Assembly: GCA_964647625.1 (NCBI GenBank)
Contig: CAZYHZ010000019.1
Coordinates: forward strand, 8,642-72,641
Length of the DNA: 64,000 bases
Source: DASRJG01 sp964647625
GTDB lineage: Bacteria; Acidobacteriota; Polarisedimenticolia; Polarisedimenticolales; DASRJG01
Direction of reading: 5' to 3'
Positions 51,329-60,965 of the stretch are shown here, piece after piece. Each line of letters begins with the position of its first letter. The first letter of the stretch is position 1. The notes beneath the pieces are model-generated. The model was not told the DNA's origin, searched no databases, and saw only the letters and a list, made by a program, of their open reading frames with translations. Position numbers and translations under genes: made by a program.

Positions 51329-51826
51329 ATGCTCGGCGAGCGGATCTGCAACGACCTCGAGACGTTGAGAGCTTCGGGCGCCTCGTTCGGAGCGATCCTC
51401 GAAGAAGCCGTCCGCCGCCTCCACGAGAGCCATCCGAACTTCCACTGGACCGGCATCTACGAGCTGTTCCCCGACAACGTGCTGCGCCTGGGGCCGTTCG
51501 TCGGAGCGCCGACCGAGCACGTGTTCATCGGGGTCGGCCAGGGCGTCTGCGGTACCGCCGTCGCCGAGAAGCGCAACATCAACGTTCCCGACGTCAGCAA
51601 GGTTGCCAACTACCTCGCCTGCTCGACCTCGACGAAGTCCGAGCTCGTGGTGCTCATCCGCTCGGGCGACATGATCTTCGCGCAAGTCGACGTCGACTCC
51701 CACGAGTACGACGCCTTCGATCCGGACTCGGTGACGGACGTCGAGCGTGTCGCGGCGTGGCTCGCCCAGGAATACCTCCGCCGGCGCGGCTGGGCCCGGC
51801 CCGCGGCCGCCGGCTCGCGCGGCTGA
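51329..51826 (+). CDS. GAF-domain protein, free methionine-(R)-sulfoxide reductase-like
   Basis: 165 residues, the size of fRMsr enzymes. Segments PNFHWTGIYELF, GQGVCGTAVAEKRNINVPDV and YLACSTSTKSELVV match the family; Cys in GVCG and in YLACS correspond to conserved catalytic or resolving positions, and the first is often decisive. The likely role is reduction of free Met-(R)-sulfoxide with thioredoxin. A sensory GAF is the alternative, and the immediate downstream neighbour (26 bp) is a hybrid kinase. ACGGAGGGGGCC precedes the ATG. Confidence 0.75.
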   Translation: MLGERICNDLETLRASGASFGAILEEAVRRLHESHPNFHWTGIYELFPDNVLRLGPFVGAPTEHVFIGVGQGVCGTAVAEKRNINVPDVSKVANYLACSTSTKSELVVLIRSGDMIFAQVDVDSHEYDAFDPDSVTDVERVAAWLAQEYLRRRGWARPAAAGSRG

Positions 51827-51852
51827 CCGCCGGCGCCGGAGAGCAGAAGCCC

Positions 51853-54270
51853 GTGGAAACGCCGCCGCTCGATCCCGGCACCGAGACGATCGAGAGTCTC
51901 CGCCAACGCGTCGCCGAGTTCGAACGCGTCGCGCGCATGCTCGAGACGCAGGTCAAGGTCTTGGAGCGCGAGCGGCAGAAGCTCGCCGCGGTCGTGCGGC
52001 ACGGCGACGTCGGCTTCGTCTTGGTGGGCGCCGACCTCCGGGTGACGTGGAGCAATGAGTTCTTCTCGCAGCACCTGCGCGAGCAGAATCGTCCGGCGAG
52101 CTTCGCCGGGCTTCCGTGCCATCACGCGCTGTGCCGCAAGAACGTCCAGTGCGACGAGTGTCCCGCCGTGGCGGCCCTCGAGTCCGGCTGCACGGCCCAC
52201 AGCGAGATCACGCTCGAGATCGACGGCGCCACGCGGACGCTGTACGCGACCGCGATTCCGATCACCTCCGCGGAAGGCGATACCGACCAGGTCATGACGA
52301 TGGTGCAGGACGTGTCCGGCCTCGAGGTGCTCCGCGCCTCGGAGCGCATGCTGCGTGAGAGCGAGGGCCGCCTCAGGCTCTTGGTCGAGCAAATGCCGGC
52401 CGTGATGTGGAGCACGGACATGGAGCTGCGCTTCACGTCGATCTCGGGGTCGGCCCTGGGCCAGCTCGGCATCGTCCCGAAGAAGCTCGTCGGCCGCGGG
52501 CTCTACGAGCATTTCCGGGCGCACGATCCCTCGGGCGCCGCGATGTCCGCTCACCTGAGCGCGGTCGCGGGGCGCTCCGCGTCGTGCGAGATGACCTGGA
52601 ACGGGCGCGAGTTCGAGACCTACGTCGAGCCGTTGATGTCCCCCGACCGGACGATCATCGGGTGCGTGGCGCTCGGGCTCGACGTGACGGATCGCCGCGC
52701 CGCCGAAGACGCGCGGCGCCTGAGCGAGGCGAGGAAGAACGCGATCCTCGAGGCGGCCCTGGACGCGATCGTGATCATGGACCACCAGGCCTGCATCGTG
52801 GAGTTCAACCCCGCCGCCGAGAAGATGTTCCAGTATTCGCGCGCGGACGTCCTGGGACGGCCGCTCGCGGAGGTGATCATCCCGCCCCGCCTGCGCCCGG
52901 CGCACGTCGACGGGTTCAAGCGTTTCCTGACGACCGGCCACGGACCGGTGCTCGGCCGCAGGATCGAGAGCATCGGCATGCGCAAGGACGGGTCCGAGAT
53001 CCCGGTCGAGCTGGCGATCTCGCGGATTCCGCTCGACGGACCGCCGAGCTTCACCGGCCACATTCGCGACCTGACCGATCGCAAGGCGGCCGAGGCGGAG
53101 CTCAGGGAGCGCGACGAGCTGCTCCGGCAGACGCAGAGAATGGAGGCGATCGGGACGCTGGCCGGCGGCGTCGCGCACGACTTCAACAACATCCTGACGG
53201 CGATCCTCGGCTACGCAGGCCTGCTGAAGCGCCTCGATACGCGGATCGAAGGCGTCCAGCGCGCCGCCGACGTCGTCGAGAAGGCCGCCACGCGCGGCGC
53301 CGTCCTCACGCAGCAGCTCCTCGGATTCGCCCGCAAGGGGAAGAACGAAAGCGTTCCCGTCGAGCTGCCGTCGATCGTCGAGGAGGTCACCGTCCTGCTC
53401 CAGCGGACGATCGACAAGAAGATCGCCGTGCACAGGACGACGGACTCCGGACGCCTCCTGGTGATGGGCGATCCGGGTCAGCTCCAGCAGGTCGTCCTCA
53501 ATCTGGCGATCAACGCGCGGGACGCGATGCCCGACGGCGGACGGCTCGACATCGGGCTGTCGGTCGTCGACCTCGACGAGGACGAATGCCGGCGGCGCCC
53601 GGGCGCGAACCCGGGCCGCTACGTCCGGCTCGAGGTGCAAGACACCGGGCACGGAATTCCCGAGGAAGTGCGGGGGCGGATCTTCGAGCCGTTCTTCACC
53701 ACGAAGGACGTCGGCAAGGGCACGGGAATGGGCCTCGCGATGGTGTACGGCATCGTCCAGAACCACGGCGGCGTCGTCGCCGTGCGCAGCGAGGTCAAGG
53801 TCGGCACGACGTTCGAGATCCTCCTTCCTCAGGCCCCGGAATCCGCCGCCGCCGACGCGGCACGTCGCAGCGACGCCGTCGTCCCGGGCACCGGTCGCGT
53901 GCTCGTCGTCGACGACGAGGCCAGCGTGCGCGAGGTCGCGGCCGACATTCTGGAGAGCTTGGGCTACCAGGTCACGACGGCGAAGGACGGCGCTTCCGCG
54001 ATCGAGACTTACCGCGAGGCCGCGCAGCCCTTCGACGCGGTGCTCCTCGATTTCGCCATGCCCGGAATGGACGGGCGCGAGTGCTTCCGCGCGCTGCGCA
54101 AGATCGATCCCGCGGCGAAGGTCCTGCTGTGCACCGGCTACGGGTTCGACGTCGCCGGCCAGGCGCTCCTCGACGAAGGCATGGTGGGCGTCGTCGCGAA
54201 GCCGTACGAGATCGCGCGCCTGTCCGATGCGATCGCCGCGGCGATCCGCAGCGGCGCTACGCTTCCCTGA
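51853..54270 (+). CDS. Hybrid PAS-sensor histidine kinase with C-terminal receiver
   Basis: 805 residues, soluble. A coiled coil at the N-terminus (LRQRVAEFERVARMLETQVK), then three PAS-like domains (about 50-150, including a Cys-containing stretch CHHALCRKNVQCDECPAVAA; about 165-290; about 295-420 with VIIPPRLRPAHVDGFKRFLT). HisKA with H in AGGVAHDFNNILTAI, HATPase (NLAINARDAMPDGG, DTGHGIPEE, GTGMGLAMVYGIV) and a receiver (VLVVDDEASVRE, D in VLLDFAMPGMDG, K in VAKPYE). The Cys cluster in PAS1 could sense redox state or bind metal. The GTG at 51853 is the first suitable codon after the fRMsr-like stop. It converges on the ABC permease gene with a 14-bp overlap. Confidence 0.9.
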   Translation: METPPLDPGTETIESLRQRVAEFERVARMLETQVKVLERERQKLAAVVRHGDVGFVLVGADLRVTWSNEFFSQHLREQNRPASFAGLPCHHALCRKNVQCDECPAVAALESGCTAHSEITLEIDGATRTLYATAIPITSAEGDTDQVMTMVQDVSGLEVLRASERMLRESEGRLRLLVEQMPAVMWSTDMELRFTSISGSALGQLGIVPKKLVGRGLYEHFRAHDPSGAAMSAHLSAVAGRSASCEMTWNGREFETYVEPLMSPDRTIIGCVALGLDVTDRRAAEDARRLSEARKNAILEAALDAIVIMDHQACIVEFNPAAEKMFQYSRADVLGRPLAEVIIPPRLRPAHVDGFKRFLTTGHGPVLGRRIESIGMRKDGSEIPVELAISRIPLDGPPSFTGHIRDLTDRKAAEAELRERDELLRQTQRMEAIGTLAGGVAHDFNNILTAILGYAGLLKRLDTRIEGVQRAADVVEKAATRGAVLTQQLLGFARKGKNESVPVELPSIVEEVTVLLQRTIDKKIAVHRTTDSGRLLVMGDPGQLQQVVLNLAINARDAMPDGGRLDIGLSVVDLDEDECRRRPGANPGRYVRLEVQDTGHGIPEEVRGRIFEPFFTTKDVGKGTGMGLAMVYGIVQNHGGVVAVRSEVKVGTTFEILLPQAPESAAADAARRSDAVVPGTGRVLVVDDEASVREVAADILESLGYQVTTAKDGASAIETYREAAQPFDAVLLDFAMPGMDGRECFRALRKIDPAAKVLLCTGYGFDVAGQALLDEGMVGVVAKPYEIARLSDAIAAAIRSGATLP

Positions 54271-55465
54271 GCCCCGTCGTCACCGGAAGCCGCGCAGCGC
54301 GGATGGCCGGGAACAAGCCTCCGGCCAGCCCGAGGATCAAAGCGAACACGATCCCCTGCGCCATCAGCGCCGGCGTGACGTCGAACGCGAAGGTCACCTG
54401 GCTGAACGTGTCCCAGTTGAGCGTCGCGGCCTTGTAGCCGTCGAACAAAAGCCACGCGATCGCCGCCCCCGCCAGCGAGCCGACGAGCGCCAGGAGCAGG
54501 GATTCGGCCATCACCGACACGACGATCGGGATGCGGGAGAACCCGAGCGCCCGGAGCGTCGCCACCTCGCGCGTTCGCGACGCGACCGCGGAGTACATGG
54601 TGTTGAGCGCGCCGAACACCGCGCCGATCCCCATGAGGATCGCGAGCAGGAATCCGAGCTTGCGCACGATCGCTTGCAGGCTGCGCCCCTGGTTTCCGAA
54701 GTATTCGCTCTCGCGCTGCACGGACACGTCGAGGCGCGGGTCTTTCGTGAGCGCATCCTTGAACGTGTCGAAGGCATCAGGCGAGGTCAGGCGCGCGATC
54801 ACCGTCTGGAACGAGTTGCCGCGGCGGTACGCCGGCTGAAGCACGCGCGCATCGGCCCAGATCTCGGACTCCCACACCGCACCTTTCGCGTTGAACGTGC
54901 CGGCGACCGTCCAGTCGGTCTGGCCCCGCCTGATGTGCGAGCCAACGTCCAGCCCCCGGAACGCGCGAAGCGCCCCCTCACCGACCACGACTTCGTTCTT
55001 CCCCCACTCGAACATGCGGCCTCGCGTGATCGTCACCTCGGGTCGCGCCGCGAACGCCGCGGGCTGCACGCCGCGCAGGGGGACGTTCGCCGCGGTCCCC
55101 TTGGCGCGCGTCGGCACGTCGACGACGACGAACAGCTCGGCGGACACGAGCGGGCCGGGCGCGGCTCCCGGAGCCGCCGGGCCGCGCGCGATCCCCGGCG
55201 CCTGCGCGATGATGTCGACGGAATCCCCGACGAGCACGCTCACCATCTCGCTGTCGCTTCCCGCCCGCCTGACGATCGCGTTCTCGGGCGAGCCGGCGAT
55301 CTCGAGCGTTTTGCGAAACCCTTCGCCGATGGACAGCACCGCGACGAGAACGGCGACGACGCCCGCGATGCCGACGATCGTCGCGAGCGACGGGCCGCGG
55401 CGTTCCGGGATCGTGCGGATCGCGGTCGCCGTTACCGCGAACACCTGGGCCAGCCCGTTGAACAC
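54257..55465 (-). CDS. ABC exporter permease (MacB/FtsX-like), second subunit
   Basis: 402 residues. N-terminal TM (IVGIAGVVAVLVAVLSIGEG), a large periplasmic domain (about 45-270), then three TMs near the C-terminus (LGFLLAILMGIGAVFGALNT, VVSVMAESLLLALVGSLAGA, ALMAQGIVFALILGLAGGLF), the FtsX/MacB layout. The segment TREVATLRALGFSRIPIVVS is the conserved cytoplasmic loop that contacts the ATPase. The GTG at 55465 is preceded by GGAGGGCC and starts 2 bp after the stop of the first permease. It is the last gene of the four-gene ABC operon. Confidence 0.87.
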   Translation of the reverse strand: MFNGLAQVFAVTATAIRTIPERRGPSLATIVGIAGVVAVLVAVLSIGEGFRKTLEIAGSPENAIVRRAGSDSEMVSVLVGDSVDIIAQAPGIARGPAAPGAAPGPLVSAELFVVVDVPTRAKGTAANVPLRGVQPAAFAARPEVTITRGRMFEWGKNEVVVGEGALRAFRGLDVGSHIRRGQTDWTVAGTFNAKGAVWESEIWADARVLQPAYRRGNSFQTVIARLTSPDAFDTFKDALTKDPRLDVSVQRESEYFGNQGRSLQAIVRKLGFLLAILMGIGAVFGALNTMYSAVASRTREVATLRALGFSRIPIVVSVMAESLLLALVGSLAGAAIAWLLFDGYKAATLNWDTFSQVTFAFDVTPALMAQGIVFALILGLAGGLFPAIRAARLPVTTGLREA

Positions 55466-55467
55466 GA

Positions 55468-56631
55468 TCAGGCCCTCCGCAGCGCATCGACGATGCGAAG
55501 GCGCATCGCCTGGAGCGCGGGCACGATGCCGGCGATCAAGCCGAGCACGAGGACGAGCGCGATGCCGGTCGCGAGATCGCGCGACGGCACGTAGAAGAAC
55601 GGAAGGTGCCCGCCGGTCGGGTCGCCGGCCGCGACCGCGGCCGAGCCGACGGCCAGGCCCACGCCCCCACCCAGAATCGACAGCAGACACGCCTCGGCCA
55701 GCACGAGCACGAGGGCACGTCCGTTCGAGAAACCGACGGTCTTCAACACCGCCAGCTCGCTCGTCCTCTCGCGGACGGACTGCGCGATCGTGTTGCCCGT
55801 GACGAGCAGCAGCGTGAAGAACACCGCGGTCAGGATCCACTGGATGATCGCGCCGATGTCGCCGATCTGGTTGGCGAACGATTGGGCGAGCGCCTTCTCC
55901 GTGATGGTCTGCGTCTCGGCCGGGGAGTTGGCGAAGCTCGCGTCGATGCGCTTGGCGACGTCCGCCGATTTCGCGGGATCGGCGATGCGGATGATGTACC
56001 AGCCCACGATCCCCTGGCCCGCCTGGCGCGCTTCGTCGAAGTAGTCGTAGTGGAACAGGAACTGCGATGTATCGGTCGACCGGTCGGCGCCCGTGTAGAT
56101 CCCGCGGACGTTGAATTCCCAGGTCGCGCCGCCGCCCTTCTTGCGGTAGATCGTGCCCTGGATCGGAACGCGGTCCCCGATCTTCCACCCGTAGCGCTTC
56201 GCGGTCTTCTCGCCGACGAGCACGCCCTCTCGATCTTCGATCCACGCGCGCTTCTGATCGGCGGCGACCTTGAACTCGGGGTACATCGCCAGATACGCCT
56301 CGGGCTCGACGGGGCCTTGGAACACACCCTGAAACCCTTTGTTCGCGTCCTGGTAGATGCCGCCGAACCACGACGCGTGCGTCACGGCGACGACCCCGGG
56401 CGTGCGGCCGATCTCTTCTTTGTAGCTGAACGGCAAGGGCTGGATGATCGAGGTCTTGTGGGTCACGAACATCCGGTCGGCGCCCGCGACCTCGACCCCG
56501 GCCGAGAACGCGACGCGCACCGCCGCGAGATAGACGAACAGCACGAAGGCGACGACGATCGAAAGCAGCGTGAAGATCGTCCTCGCCTTGCGGCGCTTCA
56601 GGTTGCTCCAGAGGAGCGGCCAGAATTTCAT
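55468..56631 (-). CDS. ABC exporter permease (MacB/FtsX-like), first subunit
   Basis: 387 residues. N-terminal TM (ARTIFTLLSIVVAFVLFVYL), periplasmic domain (about 45-260), three C-terminal TMs (IIQWILTAVFFTLLLVTGNT, LVLVLAEACLLSILGGGVGL, IALVLVLGLIAGIVPALQAM) and the loop RERTSELAVLKTVGFSNGRA. Together with the next gene it probably forms a heterodimer. Start ATG overlaps the ATPase stop (ATGA, 56628-56631). Confidence 0.88.
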   Translation of the reverse strand: MKFWPLLWSNLKRRKARTIFTLLSIVVAFVLFVYLAAVRVAFSAGVEVAGADRMFVTHKTSIIQPLPFSYKEEIGRTPGVVAVTHASWFGGIYQDANKGFQGVFQGPVEPEAYLAMYPEFKVAADQKRAWIEDREGVLVGEKTAKRYGWKIGDRVPIQGTIYRKKGGGATWEFNVRGIYTGADRSTDTSQFLFHYDYFDEARQAGQGIVGWYIIRIADPAKSADVAKRIDASFANSPAETQTITEKALAQSFANQIGDIGAIIQWILTAVFFTLLLVTGNTIAQSVRERTSELAVLKTVGFSNGRALVLVLAEACLLSILGGGVGLAVGSAAVAAGDPTGGHLPFFYVPSRDLATGIALVLVLGLIAGIVPALQAMRLRIVDALRRA

Positions 56632-57311
56632 GCGGCGGCCCCGACGAGGACCCCTTTCTCGAGCTGAAGCACGCGGCCGGCGCGCTCCGCGGCATGAGGG
56701 TCGTGCGTGACCATGATGACGGTCTTGCCGTGCTCCCGGTTCAGGGCCTTGAGCAGGTCGAGGACCTCGTCCCCCGCTTTGCGGTCGAGATCGCCCGTCG
56801 GCTCGTCGCACAGAAGCAGCGTCGGATCGGTGACGATCGCGCGCGCGATGCCGACCCGCTGTTCTTGCCCGCCGGAGAGCTGGCGCGGGTAGTGCTTGAT
56901 GCGATCGGACAGCCCGACGAGCGAGAGCGCGGTCGCGACCTGGGTCTTGCGGCGCGCCCTCGAGAGGCTCGTCAGCAGCAGCGGCAGCTCGACGTTCCGC
57001 TCCGCGGTCAGCGCGGGGAGCAGGTTGTACATCTGGAAGACGAACCCGACGTGGCGCGCGCGCCACGCGGTCAGCTTCCCTTCCGAGAGATCGGAGATGC
57101 GGACGCCGCCGACGGTGACGGCGCCGGACGTCGGCTTGTCGAGCCCGCCGATGAGATTCAAGAGCGTCGACTTGCCCGAGCCCGACGGGCCCATCAGCGC
57201 GAGGAACTCCCCGCGGCCGACGGTCAGCCCGAGGCCCTGGAGAACGTCGATCTTCTCGCCCCCGCGAACGAACGTCTTGTGGATGTCCCTGACTTCGACT
57301 TCAGTTTCCAT
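56628..57311 (-). CDS. ABC transporter ATP-binding protein (LolD/MacB type)
   Basis: 227 residues. Walker A GPSGSGKST, Q-loop FVFQMYNLLPAL, signature LSGGQEQRVGIARAIV, Walker B LLLCDEPTGDLD, H-loop VTHDPHA. This is the LolD/MacB/FtsE-like subfamily that powers mechanotransmission-type exporters, not classical flippases. AGGAGGCCGATC before the ATG at 57311 is an excellent ribosome site. It overlaps the end of the adaptor gene by 11 bp. Confidence 0.94.
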   Translation of the reverse strand: METEVEVRDIHKTFVRGGEKIDVLQGLGLTVGRGEFLALMGPSGSGKSTLLNLIGGLDKPTSGAVTVGGVRISDLSEGKLTAWRARHVGFVFQMYNLLPALTAERNVELPLLLTSLSRARRKTQVATALSLVGLSDRIKHYPRQLSGGQEQRVGIARAIVTDPTLLLCDEPTGDLDRKAGDEVLDLLKALNREHGKTVIMVTHDPHAAERAGRVLQLEKGVLVGAAA

Positions 57312-58593
57312 GATCGGCCTCCTGAACACGCATGCCCGCGGAGAGCGTCTCGGGTCCGGCGGCGACGACGCGCTCGCCGGCGCTCAAGCCCGCGAGGACT
57401 TCGGCCGGGTCCTCCCCGCCGGGGCCCAGCGTGATCGCGCGGCGCTCCAGCGTGCCGTCGCCTTTGATGACGAACGCGTACTCCTGCCCCGCCGAGCCGC
57501 GCACCGCCGCGCGCGGCACGCGCACGGCGTGGGCCGTGGCGGAACCCGCTTGCGCGTCGCCCAGGAACGCGACCTTGATCCCCATCTCGGGAAGGATGCG
57601 CGGGTCGAGCCGGTCGAAGGCGATGCGCACGGTGACCGTGGCCTTCTGCCGGTCCGCGGCCGGGATCGTCGTGATCACGTGCGCGGGGATCTTCCAATCC
57701 CTGTAGGCGTCGAGCGTCGCCTCGACCTTCTGGCCCGGGGTGACGCGCTGGATGTACGCCTCGTTGACGTCCACCTCGATCTCGAGCGAGGTCATGTCGA
57801 CGATCGTCGAGATCCCCGTCCGCGTGAAGCCGCCGCCGGCCGACATCGGCGAGATGATCTCGCCCGGCTGGGCGTTCTTCGAGATCGCGACCCCGGAGAA
57901 CGGGGCGCGGATGTTGGTGTCCTCGAGATTCTGCCGGGCGATCTCGACGGCGCGCTCGGCCGCGCGCACCTGCTCGTCCTGCGTCGCGCGCCGGGCCTCG
58001 TGGACGGCCACCTCGGCATCGATCGAGTCGCGGTCCGAGCTCGACGCGACGCCGCTCGCGACGAGGTCGTGGATCCGCCGCTTCCTCACGGTCGCTTCGG
58101 CGAGCTGCGCGTCGGTTTCCTCGGTCGCCCGCCGGGCCGCCGCGAGCTGGGCCTCGGCCAGCCCGAGGGCGGGGGCGATCTGCGTCGCGTCGAGGCGGGC
58201 GAGCACCTGGCCCTTCTCGACCTTCAACCCCTCTTCGACCAGGACCTCGACGACCTTCCCGGTGATCTTCGACGAGACGGTCGCCTGGCGGCGCGCCGTG
58301 ACGTAGCCCGAGGCGTTGAGCACCGCCGCCGCGCCGCCGGCCTGGCGCGTAGTCTCCTCGACGAGCGCGGTCTTGACGAGAACGGTGCGCGGCCGCGTCA
58401 GGAACCAGCCACCGAGCGCCGCGCCCGCGATCGCGACGATCGCGATCAGCGCCACCCAGGGCGCACCCATCCGCGAACGGGGACGATCGTCCCGGTCGAT
58501 CCGCAGCGCATCGAGCTTGCGCTGAAACTCGGCGTTTTCGGACCCTGCGTTGGCCAATCGGCGGATTCTGTCCTGGGACGCCGGACTTGACAA
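57301..58593 (-). CDS. Periplasmic adaptor (HlyD/MacA family) of ABC exporter
   Basis: 430 residues. Short cytoplasmic N-terminus (KLDALRIDRDD), one TM (WVALIAIVAIAGAALGGWF), lipoyl halves (ASGYVTARRQATVSSKITGK; NIRAPFSGVAISKNAQPGEI), a long helical hairpin between them (about 145-230) and a beta-barrel/membrane-proximal end (GLSAGERVVAAGPETLSAGM). It connects the MacB-like permeases to an outer-membrane duct, none of which is encoded nearby. TTG at 58593 after GGGGACG is the chosen start; another TTG about 12 codons further in is possible. First gene of the operon, divergent from the YfhO-like gene. Confidence 0.87.
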   Translation of the reverse strand: MSSPASQDRIRRLANAGSENAEFQRKLDALRIDRDDRPRSRMGAPWVALIAIVAIAGAALGGWFLTRPRTVLVKTALVEETTRQAGGAAAVLNASGYVTARRQATVSSKITGKVVEVLVEEGLKVEKGQVLARLDATQIAPALGLAEAQLAAARRATEETDAQLAEATVRKRRIHDLVASGVASSSDRDSIDAEVAVHEARRATQDEQVRAAERAVEIARQNLEDTNIRAPFSGVAISKNAQPGEIISPMSAGGGFTRTGISTIVDMTSLEIEVDVNEAYIQRVTPGQKVEATLDAYRDWKIPAHVITTIPAADRQKATVTVRIAFDRLDPRILPEMGIKVAFLGDAQAGSATAHAVRVPRAAVRGSAGQEYAFVIKGDGTLERRAITLGPGGEDPAEVLAGLSAGERVVAAGPETLSAGMRVQEADHGN

Positions 58594-58642
58594 GACGTCC
58601 CCGGAAAATCGGGGCCGCGGCAGTGTAGGATTCGCTCGAAGG

Positions 58643-60958
58643 ATGACGCGCGAGCGCACGACCGCGAAACGCTGGGGAATGTTCGCGCTGCTCGCGCTGC
58701 TGATCGCGGCGTTTTTCCACCGCGCGATCGCAGGCCAGCGCTTCTATGCCGTCGATTTCTACCAAACGTTCGTCCCGCTGCGCGCGATCCTGACCGAAGC
58801 CTGGAAGTCCGGCCTCCCCTTGTGGACCGGGCGGCTGGGAAACGGCTCGCCGGTTCTGGCGAACCCCGCTTACGGCGTGCTCTATCCGCCGAACCTGCTG
58901 GCGCTCGGCGCCGAGCCCTCGCGGGCGCTGACGCTGCTCACCGTCGCGCACGCGCTGTTCGGTGCCGTCGGCGCGTTCGCGCTGGCGCGCCGGTGGGGGC
59001 AGTCGCGATCCGCGGCCTGGGTGGCGGCGGTGTGCTTCTCGCTCGGCGGGCCCGCGGTCTCCGCGACGGCGTATCTGAACCTCGCGTGGCCGATGGGCTG
59101 GCTGCCCTGGGCGGTTCTCGCGGCGGACGAGGCGTTCCGCTCGCGGACCGCGCGAGCGATGCTCGGCGTTGCGGTTTCCTGGTTCTCGATGTTCTCGATG
59201 GGAGATCCCGTCGTCCTCGGCGCCGCGATCGCCGGGACCGGGCTCATCGCCTTGGGCGATGTGTTGCGGGAGCGCCGGGAAGGGCGAAGCGGCGAGATCG
59301 GCCGCGGTCTCGGCGCTCTGGCGGCGGCTGCGGCGCTCGCGCTGACCCTCGCGCTTCCGCTCCTGATCGCCGTCGCGCGCTACGCCCCGACCTCCGTGCG
59401 CGGGGCCGGGTTCAAGACCGAGGGGATCCTTCAGTGGTCGCTCCATCCCATTTTGCTCGCCGGCACGGTGCTCTCCGATGCGTTCGGTAACCCCAACTTG
59501 GACGGCGCCGGGGGGTTTTGGGCGTTGGGGCTCGCGCTCGATCACGGCCAGCCGCTCCTCGCCGGCATCTACTTCGGCGGCCTGGTCGTGGCGCTGCTCG
59601 TCCTGGGATCGTGGGAGCGCGCACCGCGGCGCACGATGCTCCTCGTCTGGCTCGCGCTCCTCCTCGCTCTGGCGCTCGGCAAATACGGCCCGATCTATCC
59701 CATCCTGAATCGGATCGGCTTCGACGCGCTCCGCTTCCCGACGAAGTGGATCGTGCCCGCGCTCCTGCCCGCCGGGCTTCTGGCGGGCGCCGGATTGGAT
59801 GCGCTCGGTGCGCGAATGCCGGGCTCGCCGGGCTTCCATCGCGCGCTCGCGGTGTTCCTCGGCGTGCTCGGGATGTTCGCCGCGATCTCGGTCGCGGTGT
59901 CGGCGGGGCTCGACCGCCGGCTGGCCGCGCTCTCGCTTCACAGCGGCGTCGCGATCGACGGCGTCCCTCTCGCCGCGTTCGTGCGCACCGCGTGGCTTAG
60001 CGCTGCGACGCACGCGATGCTCCCGGTCGCCTTGGCCTTCGCCGCGTGGGGCGCCGCATCGAAGGGCGGCCGGCGATTTGCCGTCCTCCCGTCGATCGCC
60101 ACCCTCGTCACGGCCGACCTCGCGCTGAGCAACGCGCACCTCGCGCCGACGGTGACCCCCGATTTCTACGCCGTCTCTCCCGTGGCGAAGTCGATCCTCG
60201 ACGACCCGGACGGACACGCGCGCGTCTGGGTCGACGGCATCGGCGGCGAGCCGCTGCAGTACAAGCCTCCGCCGCGTCTGGCCAGGGACACCGCGCGGCC
60301 GCATCGCGCGCGCCTGATCTCGTACGTCGGCGCATCGGCCGGGCTCGATCTTGCATTCAACGGCGACACCGAGGCGTACTCCCCGGCGACCTACGCGCGC
60401 ACGGAAGTGCTGATGAGCTCCGCTCCGCTGCGCGAGAAGCTGATGCTGCTCGGCGCGGCGTCGGTCACGCACATCGTCACGTTCCACACCATGGATGGGC
60501 CCGGGCTGAAAGTCGGCGCCTCGGTTCCGGTCGGCTTCAACCTCCCGGTGCTCGTCTACCGCAATCCGTTCGCCGTGCCGCGCACGCGGATCGTGCCGCG
60601 GCTGACGCCCTACGCCGGCGATGCCGGCTTCATCGAAGCCGTCCGCTCCGGGTCGAACGACCTCTTCGAGCACACGGCGCTCGTCGAGCGCGACGAGCTT
60701 GCGGCCTCGGGTGTCTCCGCTGAGGCTGCGGCCGGCGAGGGGGGAACCGCGGCGATCACCGGCGAGGATAGCCGCTCGCTGTCGGTCGCGGTCTCCGGTG
60801 GCGGCGGTTTCCTCGTCGTTTCGGACACCCTCGTCCGCGGATGGACGGCGACGATCGACGGCGCGCCGGCGAAGCTGTTGCGAGTGGACGGCGCGTTCCG
60901 CGCCGTCCCCGTTCCCGCCGGCACGCACCGAATCGACATGCGCTACGACCCGTGGTGA
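58643..60958 (+). CDS. YfhO-like polytopic membrane protein
   Basis: 771 residues. About twelve TMs in the first 520 residues, with the family's periplasmic first loop (FYAVDFYQTFVPLRAILTEA, PLWTGRLGNGSPVLANPAYG), and a soluble C-terminal part (about 530-771). YfhO proteins are GT-C-like and in Firmicutes are linked to glycosylation of teichoic acids; the substrate here is unknown. Typical members end with a further beta-domain and a last membrane helix after the MRY segment, but here the frame stops at HRIDMRYDPW, so the C-terminus looks shortened. It is divergent from the ABC adaptor by about 50 bp. Confidence 0.75.
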   Translation: MTRERTTAKRWGMFALLALLIAAFFHRAIAGQRFYAVDFYQTFVPLRAILTEAWKSGLPLWTGRLGNGSPVLANPAYGVLYPPNLLALGAEPSRALTLLTVAHALFGAVGAFALARRWGQSRSAAWVAAVCFSLGGPAVSATAYLNLAWPMGWLPWAVLAADEAFRSRTARAMLGVAVSWFSMFSMGDPVVLGAAIAGTGLIALGDVLRERREGRSGEIGRGLGALAAAAALALTLALPLLIAVARYAPTSVRGAGFKTEGILQWSLHPILLAGTVLSDAFGNPNLDGAGGFWALGLALDHGQPLLAGIYFGGLVVALLVLGSWERAPRRTMLLVWLALLLALALGKYGPIYPILNRIGFDALRFPTKWIVPALLPAGLLAGAGLDALGARMPGSPGFHRALAVFLGVLGMFAAISVAVSAGLDRRLAALSLHSGVAIDGVPLAAFVRTAWLSAATHAMLPVALAFAAWGAASKGGRRFAVLPSIATLVTADLALSNAHLAPTVTPDFYAVSPVAKSILDDPDGHARVWVDGIGGEPLQYKPPPRLARDTARPHRARLISYVGASAGLDLAFNGDTEAYSPATYARTEVLMSSAPLREKLMLLGAASVTHIVTFHTMDGPGLKVGASVPVGFNLPVLVYRNPFAVPRTRIVPRLTPYAGDAGFIEAVRSGSNDLFEHTALVERDELAASGVSAEAAAGEGGTAAITGEDSRSLSVAVSGGGGFLVVSDTLVRGWTATIDGAPAKLLRVDGAFRAVPVPAGTHRIDMRYDPW

Positions 60959-60965
60959 TGCGGCG

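Noticed and set aside
54257..56695. Apparent 812-codon fusion protein ahead of the second ABC permease
   Set aside because: The N-terminal part is an alternate frame of the first permease gene; the real start is the GTG at 55465 with its own ribosome site.
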